Below are positions 46,850 to 59,300 of a stretch of DNA of 64,000 nt, one piece after another; the stretch's first letter is position 1; each line of letters starts with the position of its first letter. The translations under genes were made by a program, and so were the position numbers. Source of the stretch: Pachypanchax playfairii (Eukaryota > Chordata > Actinopteri > Cyprinodontiformes > Aplocheilidae); contig SSNP01000255.1 of assembly GCA_006937955.1 (NCBI GenBank), positions 430,382-494,381 on the forward strand. Reading direction: 5' to 3'. The notes under the pieces were generated by a model, which did not search any database, had not been told where the DNA came from, and was given only the letters and a program-made list of their open reading frames with translations.

Positions 46850-47144
46850 TTAAGCCTCAGATGCTTTTATTGATGTTTTTCTTGTTTATTCAGCAGCAAG
46901 AATGAAAGTTTGTATCAACAGTTTCCTATAAAATGTTCCTGTTTCAGGAGACGTATTTACACAAAGCCTTAAATCTGCAACATTCAAATAAAGATGTAAA
47001 CTGCAACTTGACTTACTCGAGGATGAATTCAGTTCTAGTTCTGGACTTTGTGGTAATTCCATACAAGAAAACCTGTTTATTTGTACCATGTTTTTAGCAG
47101 CAGACTTTGTGAAGTGAACTGGCCAATAAAACACCAGAGTGTAT
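46850..47144 (-). other. acot11: acot11-like 3' UTR with poly(A) signals
   Basis: On the minus strand two AATAAA hexamers lie at 46885-46890 and 46866-46871, 255-280 bases past the stop codon. This is a plausible 3' end for the acot11-like transcript. Confidence 0.6.
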
Positions 47145-47363
47145 CTATAGCTGGGTGCTGAGAAGTGCCTTTGACAGAAGGGTGGGATCAGTTTTCATGC
47201 TTTCATGATTGTCTCCCTGCTCCTCAGAGGTGGGCTGCAGCCGATTTCTGGTCAGAAACTCCCTGCAGGAGCAAAACGTCCGATAGAAAGAGGAGGAGAG
47301 CCCAGCAATGTCTGTGGAGATGTAGGGAAGGACCTCCGGAGATGCTTGGTTATAGTAACTGAC
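47145..47363 (-). CDS. acot11: acot11-like last exon: end of START domain and stop
   Basis: 219 bp including TAG at 47145-47147. It encodes VSYYNQASPEVLPYISTDIA, GLSSSFYRTF and a variable polar tail ending STQL. Acceptor gtcttcag. The tail after EFLTRN does not match any family consensus I know. Confidence 0.92.
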   Translation of the reverse strand, partial: VSYYNQASPEVLPYISTDIAGLSSSFYRTFCSCREFLTRNRLQPTSEEQGDNHESMKTDPTLLSKALLSTQL

Positions 47364-50300
47364 CTGAAGAAAACAATAGAACTCAGATTAGACATGAAAA
47401 AGGTAAAAGATGATAAGGAGCTGGATAAGGAGCTGGGGTGGGGGGTCCTGACCAGTGACTTGTTCTTGGTCTCCAGGATGGTAAATCCAGCACACAGGAC
47501 CTCTCCTCGGTTGTATCCTTCAAAAGGGGGATGAGAGGCCAGAGAAACCGAACGCAGAGCAACGACATAGGGGTCTCTAAGGAGGGAGGAGACAAGAGAG
47601 TGAGCAGAAAGGAGACTTCAGACCTCCAGTCAGACCTTTAGTCTGTCCTCCTGGTGGTACTGACCCGCTGCCACATGGCTTCCTTTTGGAAGCCAACAAG
47701 ATGAAATCCTGGAGGTTCCCGTCTCCCTGGTTAGAGTGTGTAGGAGATCCTGCGGCACCCTGATGTACTGATGGCGTCACCACACGGTAAATAAAGTCAT
47801 CATCATCCACACGGTGAATCAGTTCACATTTCCTGGTTCAGAATGAACATGGACACATGGAGTATCATGAGGAGTATCATGTAGAGTATCATGTAGAGTA
47901 TCATGTGGAGTATCATGTGGAGTATCATGAGGAGTATCATGAGGAGTATCATGTAGAGTATCATGTGGAGTATCATGTGGAGTATCATGTGGAGTATCAT
48001 GTGGAGTATCATGTGGAGTATCATGTGGAGTATCATGTGGAGTATCATAAGGAGTATCATGTGGAGTATCATGAGGAGTATCATGTGGAGTATCATGTGG
48101 AGTATCATGTGGAGTATCATGTGGAGTATCATGTGGAGTATCATGAGGAGTATCATGTGGAGTATCATGAGGAGTATCACGTAGAGTATCACGTGGAGTA
48201 TCACGTGGAGTATCACAAGGAGTATCACGTGGAGTATCACGTGGAGTATCACGTAGAGTATCACGTGGAGTATCATGTGGAGTATCATGTGGAGTATCAC
48301 GAGGAGTATCACGTGGAGTATCACGTGGAGTATCACGTGGAGTATCATGTGGAGTATCATGTGGAGTATCATGAGGAGTATCATGTGGAGTATCATGTGG
48401 AGTATCATGTGGAGTATCATGAGGAGTATCATGTAGAGTATCATGTAGAGTATCATGTAGAGTATCACGTAGAGTATCACGTGGAGTATCATGTGGAGTA
48501 TCATGTGGAGTATCATGAGGAGTATCACGTAGAGTATCACGTGGAGTATCACGTGGAGTATCACGTGGAGTATCACGTGGAGTATGTTTTTTTTATATAA
48601 AAGTCATTAATACTTTTGTCAGTTTTGATTTATTTTGGTGATCAGTGCTGGTTTCTATGAGTCCAGCAGCAGGTTGAGAGAAAGACGGGGTTCTGATAAT
48701 TCTAGTCTGATCTTCTGCTGTCCGTCATGTTGTGCAGCTGATCTTCTCTAAGAAACATCTGATGAGACCTTTAGTGCCTGTATCTCTGTATGAGTATGTC
48801 AGCGTTACTTGTAATGTGTGTCCCAACTCGTTCTGTTGCTCAGATCAGCCAGCAGACAAAACGCTCTGTACGCTGGAACATCTGCTTCCGCTTCGACCTT
48901 GAAACTGAGCATGGACTTCTGTTCCAGGGTGTAGAGACGAACCTGTGACAAGATCAAAGACTCAGCAGGAACAACAAACTCTGATAGCAACACAAATGAG
49001 ACAGAAATCCCTGTCGAACCTGGTCTTTCTCAGTGCTAAGACGCCACTTCTTCTTAGCTGCCAGCATCTTCAGAGCTGATACGTTGTTATAGCTGAGATA
49101 CACCTGAACACAAGCACACAGCACATGTGTTAGGTGAAGGTCTGTTAACTGGACTAACAGTCTACAGCTGTTAAGACCAAATGGTGAAAACATACAATAA
49201 TTATAGTTTCTCTATTTGTTTAATCATCTTTAACTCACTCATGCTTATTTTAATCTTGAACATTATAATAAAAAATTTCCATATTCACCCTAATATTGAA
49301 ATATAGACTTTTAGATTCAATTATTTTTCCCAAAATATAAAAAAACCAACTCACTATAGTCATCTTCTTTTTTAAATAACCTTTGAGTTTATAATAATAA
49401 AAACTATAATTACTGAATGTGTTTGTCAGAAAATGATGCAACTGGATTCAAATTATTTTTTTTTCATAAGTTTTATCTTCTGTCCAAAAGAATAATATAA
49501 GGGAGGGCAACCTGACAAACTGATGATATTATTGATAAAGTTACAGATTTTAAATCAATACTAAATAACTTTTCTGCAGTCGTGTCTCAGACAGCAGTTG
49601 CTGGAACCGGTGTTCTGTTGAAATATGCTACCGGATGAGATGTGCTACCTACATGTGTCGTTCTACAGTCTTAACTTCAATAAACAGATTTAACGTTTAT
49701 TTTTGTTTCTATATTTTTCCATAAATACATGTTACCTATTTAATAAATTCTCCCAGGACAGAAACACTAAATATGATGTTATTTTGACTTTCTTTGCATT
49801 GTCAGAGATACAGGCAAATGTTTGGATACACCCAGAGGAGAAGGACCCAACCATGGCCGATAAATGGTAAATGGCGTGTACTTGTATAGCACTTTACTCA
49901 GGTCCTTTGACCCCCAAAGTGCTTCGCACTGCAGTCTGTCATTCACCCATTCACACACACACACACACACACACAAGTGTGTTTTGTTATCCTTATGGGG
50001 ACCGTCCATTGACTTCCATTGATTTTAGTAACTAGATTTATACCTAACCCAAACCCTTTTCCTAACCTTAACCATTACTGATCTATAACTAACCCTAAGA
50101 CTAACTAAAACTCTATTCACACCATACCTATAAACTTAACCCCTAACCCTAAAAAGGGGAGTCCCCCTCATGGGGACCAGGCTTCGGTCCCCACAAGAAC
50201 CCTCGGACCCCAGAAAGATAGTAAAAGTCAGGAAACGGGTCCTCAGGAGGTCAGAAAAACAACCCCCCCACACACACACACAGAGACACACACAGTGGGT

Positions 50301-53246
50301 GATGATGAACTACACACATGTTGTAGCCACAGCTGTCCTGGGACACACACTGACAGAGACAAGGCTGCCAGACCCTCCGGCCGCCAACAAACAAGGACCC
50401 AACAGTGGCTGATAAGGACCCAGAGGGCTTTTATATAGAAATGATCAGGAAATGATCATAAAAATGTGTTGAAATAATTAATACTCACCATAAACAAGAA
50501 TACTGTATAAACTTCTAATAACATCTCATTATGTAATAAGTTGTTATTTCGTACTATGGAGGCATTTTTCATCAGGGCAGCATAAATCACCAGAACACCA
50601 CTTCCTGCTGCGACCTGAATTACGGAGGTTATTTAGTCTATTGTAAAGCCATCAGATGGTCCAGAGGGTCTGATATGAAGCTGAACATGTTTTTCTGTGA
50701 GTATTCACTTAGACAAGTTTCAAAATTGTAAATTAAAGTTGTAAATAGGGGCGTGCGATCTGACGATATAAGATCGTTAAGGATTTTAATGTGATGACGA
50801 TCTAACAATGCTCGGCGTTCGTAGAACCGTCTAGTTCCATTTAATCACCTATGCCATCCTTTCTTGACGTGTACGTGCACACAGCATTTGTTTTGTCTCC
50901 CCCCCCTGCCCCTCTCAGCGGAGTCACGCCATTTGCTAGTTTACGTATGTTGGCGCGACACACTGATGGTCCAATCAGAGCGAGTTTACGGCAGCGTGTT
51001 GGTTTGTTTAGCTTCCTCACTTAAAGAGGCCATTTCATACAAATTTTAGGACTTTGTGATTATTTCTTAAGTATTAACCTGTAATATGAAGCATTTTATA
51101 TCTAAAAAACGTCAGGAAACACTGATTAACAGACCTTTCAATCTGTCTGTTAAAATTCGTGTGGTTTCGGCTCCTTCCGTCAGGCTTCCTCAGCAGCTCG
51201 TTCATATTTGTTATTCGAATTTGCTGGACTCTGATTGGCTAACAAACTAGCCTATGAGAGCAAGGTATACTGTTTCCTGCCCCGCTGTGCATGGCAACAT
51301 CAGACGTCGTCTCTTCCTGTTTGCTACGTCTTATGCTAACAACTTTTAGCCAGCAGCATGCAAGGCGTGGTTTCAACTGCAGGAGCTGATGAATACTAAC
51401 GAACAAAGGAGTTGTGATGAAACAGATACAGGCCGTTAGAACTCGGGAGAACTCGGGTTTTATCACCACCTGCGTAGTTTGAGAGATAAAAACTGAAAGA
51501 GAAGTTGTTGACCTGTTTTCACACCCACTATGAAGGTAAACTCTTTTCCTCTGTTATCCCCCAATGGTGGAATGACCTACCAAACTCGGTCTGATCTTCA
51601 GAGTCGGCACCTACTTTTAAGAGCAGACTTAAGACTCACCTCTTTAAAGAACACTTTCAGTCTTAATGAGGAATTGATTTATGAAAGCGATTTGGGAGTT
51701 TATCTCTACAAGGGAAAACAAAAAATAAAAAAAAAACGCACTTGATGTATCAGCGTCGGAATTAAACTGGACTCCAAACTGTCCGCCTCCTTATATTGTT
51801 TCCTTCTCTTTGATTTCTTGCTTGTATGTTCTCTCAATGTAAGTCGCTTTGGATAAAAGCTTCTGCTAAATGACAGTAGTAGTAGTAAGAACACCTGTGG
51901 AGCTAAAATATTCAACAGAAACCTCAGAAAAACAGTTTTTAATGGGAGGGGCTATCTAACTAAAGACATTACGTGGAAAAAAGCATGACTTCTGAAAGAG
52001 AGAAGGAAGAGTTGGTTCCATTATATGGAATTGGTTTGGGTTCTCTCAAAGCTGAACGTTGTAAATAAACACAATTGCAAAGTTTGCAATGAAGAGGTTC
52101 GCACGTTGGAAAGTCAGAAGGCAAGGAGACCGACAGCCGCTCCCTGATTCACACAGACGAAGCGCTGGAAATACATCACGGATGCAGCGACATTTATCTG
52201 ACAAAGGATATGGTTCTGATCCAAACTGTGGAGAATGAGGGGTTCAGAAGAGTCCTCAAAGTAGTTGATCTGCGGTACGAGGTACCAAGTTGAAAATATA
52301 TCTCCAACACCGCCATTCCCAAACGGTATTCTGATTGCCATGAAAATGTGGAATTAAAAGTTAAACGCGCTCAATTTTTTTGCCACAACCAGTGAAACGT
52401 GGTCCAGCTGCACGTTAGAGGCTTATTTATCTCTGACGATCCATTTCATTGAGAACTGCAAGCTCTGCTCTGTTGTTTGTAAACTTTTTACTTTCATTTT
52501 TTCCTAAATTAAAACAAGAATTTAAACAGTTTTCTGTCTGAAATCATATTTTATCTTATTTTCTGTGAAGGGGTTTGCTTTTAAATGTATGTATTTTTAC
52601 TGGTGAATAACTTCAAAAATACCTGAATTGTTGAAATGAAAAAAATTGTGATAAAATCGTGATTTTGAAAAAAGAAAATCATGATATTATTTTTTTTCCC
52701 ATATCACCCACCCCCAGTTGTAAAAGTTATTTTGTACCACTTTAATGTGAACTTCATTAGAAAATGTTGATCCTCTGAAAATGAAAATAATCAGTCAGGA
52801 CTACAACTCTGCTTCCTGGTCCAGATCCTGGATTGTCACGGTTTTGGAGGAGTAACAAATTCAGATGAATTCCTAGAAAGGAGAACTGTACCATCCAGAG
52901 TGGGATGGATGCATCTCTTTGGATCAGACCGGGTTTTACCAAAACACCTGGACACCAGCTGGACACCAGCCGCACAACTAGCGACAAAACGAAGACATAA
53001 GACTAAACATGTCATCATTGATCAGATTGGGGAGGGACCAGAGAAAATTATGGATATTATCATGCTGTTTTTGCAAAGTTGCACAATGAAGCAACATGAA
53101 CTTTAACGACCTCTGACTGGCGCAACTGGGTGTCATTACTGCTGATGTGATTACAGTCTTACTATATTTATTTATTTTTAAGGTAGCTTCAATGTCTCTA
53201 ATGCCACATTTCAGATTATGGAGCAGCAAATAACTTTTTTATGAAC

Positions 53247-53308
<62 letters not shown>

Positions 53309-56300
53309 TAAGAATAAATTAGTCTGTTCAGGTTTACCACTCAGCATCACTCGGAGTCACGTTATTCAATCAAAGGAGCCACAACAGCAACAAACAATGA
53401 GCTGAACCAGCAGCACAGAAAACAATACAACAGGTGTGATATTATTGTTATTAAAAATGATAAACTGAAATGTTCAACATCACCTGGTTTCTGGGATCCC
53501 AGGGGACAGACAGAGGGACCTCACTCTGCTTACAGGAAATGATGTACTTCCTGAAACACAAAGGATTCATGCCCTTTAAACTAAGGTGTTATACAAACAC
53601 GATGACATTTTTAGACTAAAGGTAAAACTGAATCAGTGTTTTGAGTTTTAGACCAGAATGTGAGTGATGCTGCCCGTCCTGAGAGGTGTCCATTAATGGA
53701 TGACACGGAGACGTAAACCATCCGACGTGAAGTCCACTAATTTCTGATAACACCTCATCGAGCAACATCTCTCTTATACCAGTCACTTATAAAAGGAATA
53801 AATATAAAATTAATTATTAATTTGTTAATGTTGTTTTTCACAAGAAGCAGCTGAGCAGACTAAATAAAATAATATCACTTGTTGTAACACGTTACCAAGG
53901 TAACCGACTCTGGCCGCAGAACCTGCAGCTCAGTCAGCCGCTGCTGTTTTATATTGGACCCAATAAGTGGAGGCATGATGATTAACTTTATATTAAGTAA
54001 CACAAAGGATCATTTCAGAGGACACGTGCAGGTCTTACTGCTTGTGTGTCCACAGGATGATGTGAAATTTAGTTTTAAAGAAACCAAGTCTACAGATAGT
54101 TTCCTAAATTGTTTTTATAAATATTATTAAGTTAGTTAGATGAGCGAGACAGAAAGATAGACAACAAACTAATTCACATAGATACAACGTTACTGTTGAT
54201 CATAAAATTTAATAGAGATACTGGCTTGTGTCCATCATTGTGACATTTGAAGGACGGAAATTTAAAGTTTGTGGACTCTGACTTGGACCCGGACATTGAT
54301 TCTGATCCCTGTTCAACTCGTCTCTCCCGGACTGACGGAGCCCAATAAGTTTAGAGACATGTTCTGAAGTGTCTCCAGTCCACAGCCTCTGGAGGATGTG
54401 GTTCACATGGTTTCTGTTGCCACGGTTACCAACTAGCGTTTTATTAGAACAATCAGGCTATTTTTTAGGTGTGCTTGACACCTTGCAGCCAATCAGAATC
54501 AAGTATTCACCCAGACCAGGTAAACAAATGTTAATCCCTCCTAATGACTTTAACAATCATTAACTCAACTGAGTTTAAACTGTAAAAACAAGTTCATGAT
54601 GTGTTTCCTGTTTCTAACAGAAGAGAACTGTTTCACCTGTCTAGTCGGATTTTTTTCCTGGCCACTGCTTCCTGAAACCTCCTCTCACCTTCCTATAAAC
54701 AAAAAAACACACAAGTAAATGTGTTAGTTCTGGATGTGTGTCTGAACACATCTGATGATGTCAACAGCTGCTTCTCTCTGGATTAATAAAATTCTTCTTC
54801 TCGTAAATTGTTCACTACAGTCAATGAACTCAGTGTGAATAAGTTTAGCAGAGCTTTACTGACGGGGCAGAACATTTTTATATACTCTACTATGAGCTTT
54901 TTTAAAACTGCACGAAGAGGAAAAAAATTTAAATGAATGTGTTATTAGCAATACGGACAGTTTAGTGTTCAAACATTGAGACTTTTAATAACAACAACCA
55001 GATGTTGGTGAATTCAGTTTCAATCAGTTCATTTAAACTCTAATTTATTGATCCATGAAGGGAAATTTTATGTTGTGGTAACTCAGTGTTTTTTCAGAGA
55101 CTCATTCTAGAAGGTTCTAATTGTGGACACGAAGGTTCTCCTGTAGAGGGTTCTAGCTGTAGACGGGAAGGTTCTCCTGTAAGGGTTCTAGCTGTAGACG
55201 GGAAGGATCTCCTGTAGAGGGTTCTAGCTGTAGACAGGAAGGTTCTCCTGTAAGGGTTCTAGCTGTAGACAGGAAGGATTTCCTGTAGAGGGTTCTAGCT
55301 GTGGACGGGAAGGATCTCCTGAAGAGGGTTCTAGCTGTGGACGGGAAGGATCTCCTGTAGAGGGTTCTAGCTGTGGACAGGAAGGATCTCATGTAGAGGG
55401 TTCTAGCTGTAGACAGGAAGGATCTCCTGTAGAGGGTTCTAGCTGTAGACAGGAAGGATCTCCTGTAAGAGGTTCTAGCTGTAGACAGGAAGGATCTCCT
55501 GTAAGAGGTTCTAGCTGTAGACAGGAAGGATCTCCTGTAAGAGGTTCTAGCTGTAGACAGGAAGGATCTCCTGTAGAGGGTTCTAGCTGTGGACAGGAAG
55601 GATCTCCTGAAGAGGGTTCTAGCTGTGGACGGGAAGGATCTCCTGTAGAGGGTTCTAGCTGTGGACAGGAAGGATCTCCTGTAGAGGGTTCTAGCTGTAG
55701 ACGGGAAGGATCTCATGTAGAGGGTTCTAGCTGTGGACAGGAAGGATATCCTGTAGAGGGTTCTAGCTGTGGACAGGAAGGATCTCCTGTAGAGGGTTCT
55801 AGCTGTGGACAGGAAGGATCTCCTGTAGAAGGTTCTAGCTGTAGACAGGAAGGATCTCCTGTAGAGGTTCTAGCTGTAGACAGGAAGGATCTCCTGTAAG
55901 AGGTTCTAGCTGTAGACAGTAAGGATCTCCTGCAGAGGGTTCTAGCTGTGGACAGGAAGGATATCCTGTAGAGGGTTCTAGCTGTGGACAGGAAGGATCT
56001 CCTGTAGAGGGTTCTAGCTGTAGACACGAAGGATCTCCTGCAGAGGGTTCTAGCTGTAGACAGGAAGGATCTCCTGTAGAGGGTTCTAGCTGTGGACGGG
56101 AAGGATCTCCTGTAGAAGGTTCTAGCTGTAGACAGGAAGGATCTCCTGTAGAGGGTTCTAGCTGTGGACGGGAAGGATCTCCTGTAGGAAGGATCTCCTG
56201 TAAGAGGTTCTAGCTGTAGACAGTAAGGATCTCCTGTAAGAGGTTCTAGCTGTAGACAGGAAGGATCTCCTGTAAGAGGTTCTAGCTGTAGACAGTAAGG

Positions 56301-59300
56301 ATCTCCTGTAAGACGTTCTAGCTGTAGACAGGAAGGATCTCCTGTAGAGGGTTCTAGCTGTGGACGGGAAGGATCTCCTGTAGAAGGTTCTAGCTGTAGA
56401 CAGGGAGGATCTCCTGTAGAGGGTTCTAGCTGTGGACGGGAAGGACTCCTGAAGAGGGTTCTAGCTGTGGACAGGAAGGATATCCTGTAGAGGGTTCTAG
56501 NCCTGTAGAGGGTTCTAGCTGTGGACGGGAACGATCTCCTGTAGAAGGTTCTAGCGGTAGACAGGAAGGATCTCCTGTAGAGGGTTCTAGCTGTGGACGG
56601 GAAGGATCTCCTGTAGAGGGTTCTAGCTGTAGACACGAAGGATCTCCTGCAGAGGGTTCTAGCTGTAGACAGGAAGGATTTCCTGTAGAGGGTTCTAGCT
56701 GTGGACGGGAAGGATCTCCTGTAGAGGGTTCTAGCTGTGGACAGGAAGGATCTCCTGTAGAGGGTTCTAGCTGTAGACACGAAGGATCTCCTGCAGAGGG
56801 TTCTAGCTGGGACAGGAAGGATCTCCTGTAGAGGGTTCTAGCTGTAGACGGGAAGGATCTCATGTAGAGGGTTCTAGCTTTAGACAGCAAGGATCTCCTG
56901 TAGAGGGTTCTAGCTGTGGACGGGAAGGATCTCCTGAAGAGGGTTCTAGCTGTAGACACGAAGGATCTCCTGCAGAGGGTTCTAGCTGTAGACAGGAAGG
57001 ATCTCCTGTAGAGGGTTCTAGCTGTGGACGGGAAGGATCTCATGTAGAGGGTTCGAGCTGTAGACAGGAAGGATTTCCTGTAGAGGGTTCTAGCTGTGGA
57101 CGGGAAGGATCTCCTGTAGAAGGTTCTAGCTGTAGACAGGAAGGATCTCCTGTAGAGGGTTCTAGCTGTGGACGGGAAGGACTCCTGAAGAGGGTTCTAG
57201 CTGTGGACAGGAAGGATCTCCTGTAGAGGGTTCTAGCTGTAGACACGAAGGATCTCCTGCAGAGGGTTCTAGCTGTAGACAGGAAGGATCTCCTGTAGAG
57301 GGTTCTAGCTGTGGACAGGAAGGATCTCCTGAAGAGGGTTCTAGCTGTGGACGGGAAGGATCTCCTGTAGAGGGTTCTAGCTGTAGACACGAAGGATCTC
57401 CTGCAGAGGGTTCTAGCTGTGGACAGGAAGGATCTCCTGTAGAGGGTTCTAGCTGTGGACAGGAAGGATCTCCTGTAGAGGGTTCTAGCTGTAGACACGA
57501 AGGATCTCCTGCAGAGGGTTCTAGCTGTGGACAGGAAGGATCTCCTGTAGAGGGTTCTAGCTGTGGACAGGAAGGATCTCCTGTAGAGGGTTCTAGCTGT
57601 AGACACGAAGGATCTCCTGCAGAGGGTTCTAGCTGTGGACAGGAAGGATCTCCTGTAGAGGGTTCTAGCTGTAGACGGGAAGGATCTCATGTAGAGGGTT
57701 CTAGCTGTAGACAGGAAGGATTTCCTGTAGAGGGTTCTAGCTGTGACACGAAGGATCTCCTGCAGAGGGTTCTAGCTGTAGACAGGAAGGATCTCCTGTA
57801 GAGGTTCTAGCTGTAGACAGGAAGGATCTCCTGTAAGAGGTTCTAGCTGTAGACAGTAAGGATCTCCTGTAGAGGGTTCTAGCTGTGGACAGGAAGGATC
57901 TCCTGTAGAGGGTTCTAGCTGTGGACACAAAGGATCTCCTGCAGAGGGTTCTAGCTGTAGACAGGAAGGATCTCCTGTAAGAGGTTCTAGCTGTAGACAG
58001 GAAGGATCTCCTGTAAGAGGTTCTAGCTGTAGACAGGAAGGATCTCCTGTAGAGGGTTCTAGCTGTGGACAGGAAGGATATCCTGTAGAGGGTTCTAGCT
58101 GTGGACAGGAAGGATCTCCTGTAGAGGGTTCTAGCTGTAGACAGGAAGGATCTCCTGTAGAGGGTTCTAGCTGTGGACAGGAAGGATCTCCTGTAAGAGG
58201 TTCTAGCTGTAGACAGGAAGGATCTCCTGTAAGAGGTTCTAGCTGTAGACAGGAAGGATCTCCTGTAAGAGGTTCTAGCTGTAGACAGTAAGGATCTCCT
58301 GTAAGAGGTTCTAGCTGTAGACAGGAAGGATCTCCTGAAGAGGGTTCTAGCTGTGGACAGGAAGGATATCCTGTAGAGGGTTCTAGCTGTGGACAGGAAG
58401 GATCTCCTGTAGAGGGTTCTAGCTGTGGACAGGAAGGATCTCCTGTAGAGGGTTCTAGCAGTGGACAGGAAGGATCTCCTGTAGAGGGTTCTAGCTGTAG
58501 ACAGGAAGGATCTCCTGTCTAGGTTCTAGCTGTGGACAGGAAGGATCTCCTGTAAGAGGTTCTAGCTGTAGACAGGAAGGATCTCCTGTAGAGGGTTCTA
58601 GCTGTGGACGGGAAGGATCTCCTGTAGAGGGTTCTAGCTGTGGACAGGAAGGATCTCCTGTAGAGGGTTCTAGCTGTAGACACGAAGGATCTCCTGCAGA
58701 GGGTTCTAGCTGTGGACAGGAAGGATCTCCTGTAAGGGGTTCTAGCTGTAGACAGGAAGGATCTCCTGTAAGGGGTTCTAGCTGTAGACGGGAAGGATCT
58801 CCTGTAAGGGGTTCTAGCTGTAGACAGGAAGGATCTCCTGTAAGAGGTTCTAGCTGTAGACAGGAAGGATCTCCTGTAGAGGGTTCTAGCTGTGGACAGG
58901 AAGGATCTCCTGTAGAGTGTTCTAGCTGTAGACACGAAGGATCTCCTGCAGAGGGTTCTAGCTGTGGACAGGAAGGATCTCCTGTAGAGGGTTCTAGCTG
59001 TAGACGGGAAGGATCTCATGTAGAGGGTTCTAGCTGTAGACAGGAAGGTTTTCCTGTAGAGGGTTCGAGCTGTGGACGGGAAGGATCTCCTGACGAGGGT
59101 TCTAGCTGTGGACGGGAAGGATCTCCTGTAGAGGGTTCTAGCTGTGGACAGGAAGGATCTCATGTAGAGGGTTCTAGCTGTAGACAGGAAGGTTCTCCTG
59201 TAAGAGGTTCTAGCTGTAGACAGGAAGGATCTCCTGTAAGAGGTTCTAGCTGTAGACAGGAAGGATCTCCTGTAGAGGGTTCTAGCTGTGGACAGGAAGG

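Larger units (their letters stand above)
49555..50715 (-). repeat. about 600-bp repeat, copy 2 (inverted), split by insertions
   Basis: The complement of 42290-42905. It is interrupted at about 49862-50396 by other repeats (a TAGCACTTTACTCAGGTCCTTT-type element and the GT-associated repeat). In the acot11-like intron between exons 49020-49103 and 53484-53550. Confidence 0.75.
50746..52716. mobile_element. hAT transposon derivative with nested insertions
   Basis: The ends TAGGGGCGTGCGAT and complement (ATCACCCACCCCCA) are flanked by a perfect 8-bp duplication GTTGTAAA (50738-50745 and 52717-52724). Near 52015-52110 a broken BED-type transposase start is visible (SIIWNWFGFSQS, then CKVCNEEVRT in another frame). 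A 570-bp repeat is inserted at about 51021-51990. Confidence 0.82.

Noticed and set aside
47712..47747. A 35-bp intron in acot11-like exon 47665-47832
   Set aside because: It is far below the minimum size for a vertebrate intron, and the frame is open through it.
47824..48600. Open frames EYHVEYHV (plus) and MILHMILH (minus) of about 250 codons
   Set aside because: They are products of the 12-bp array inside an acot11-like intron. The true exon reads through 47832 only.
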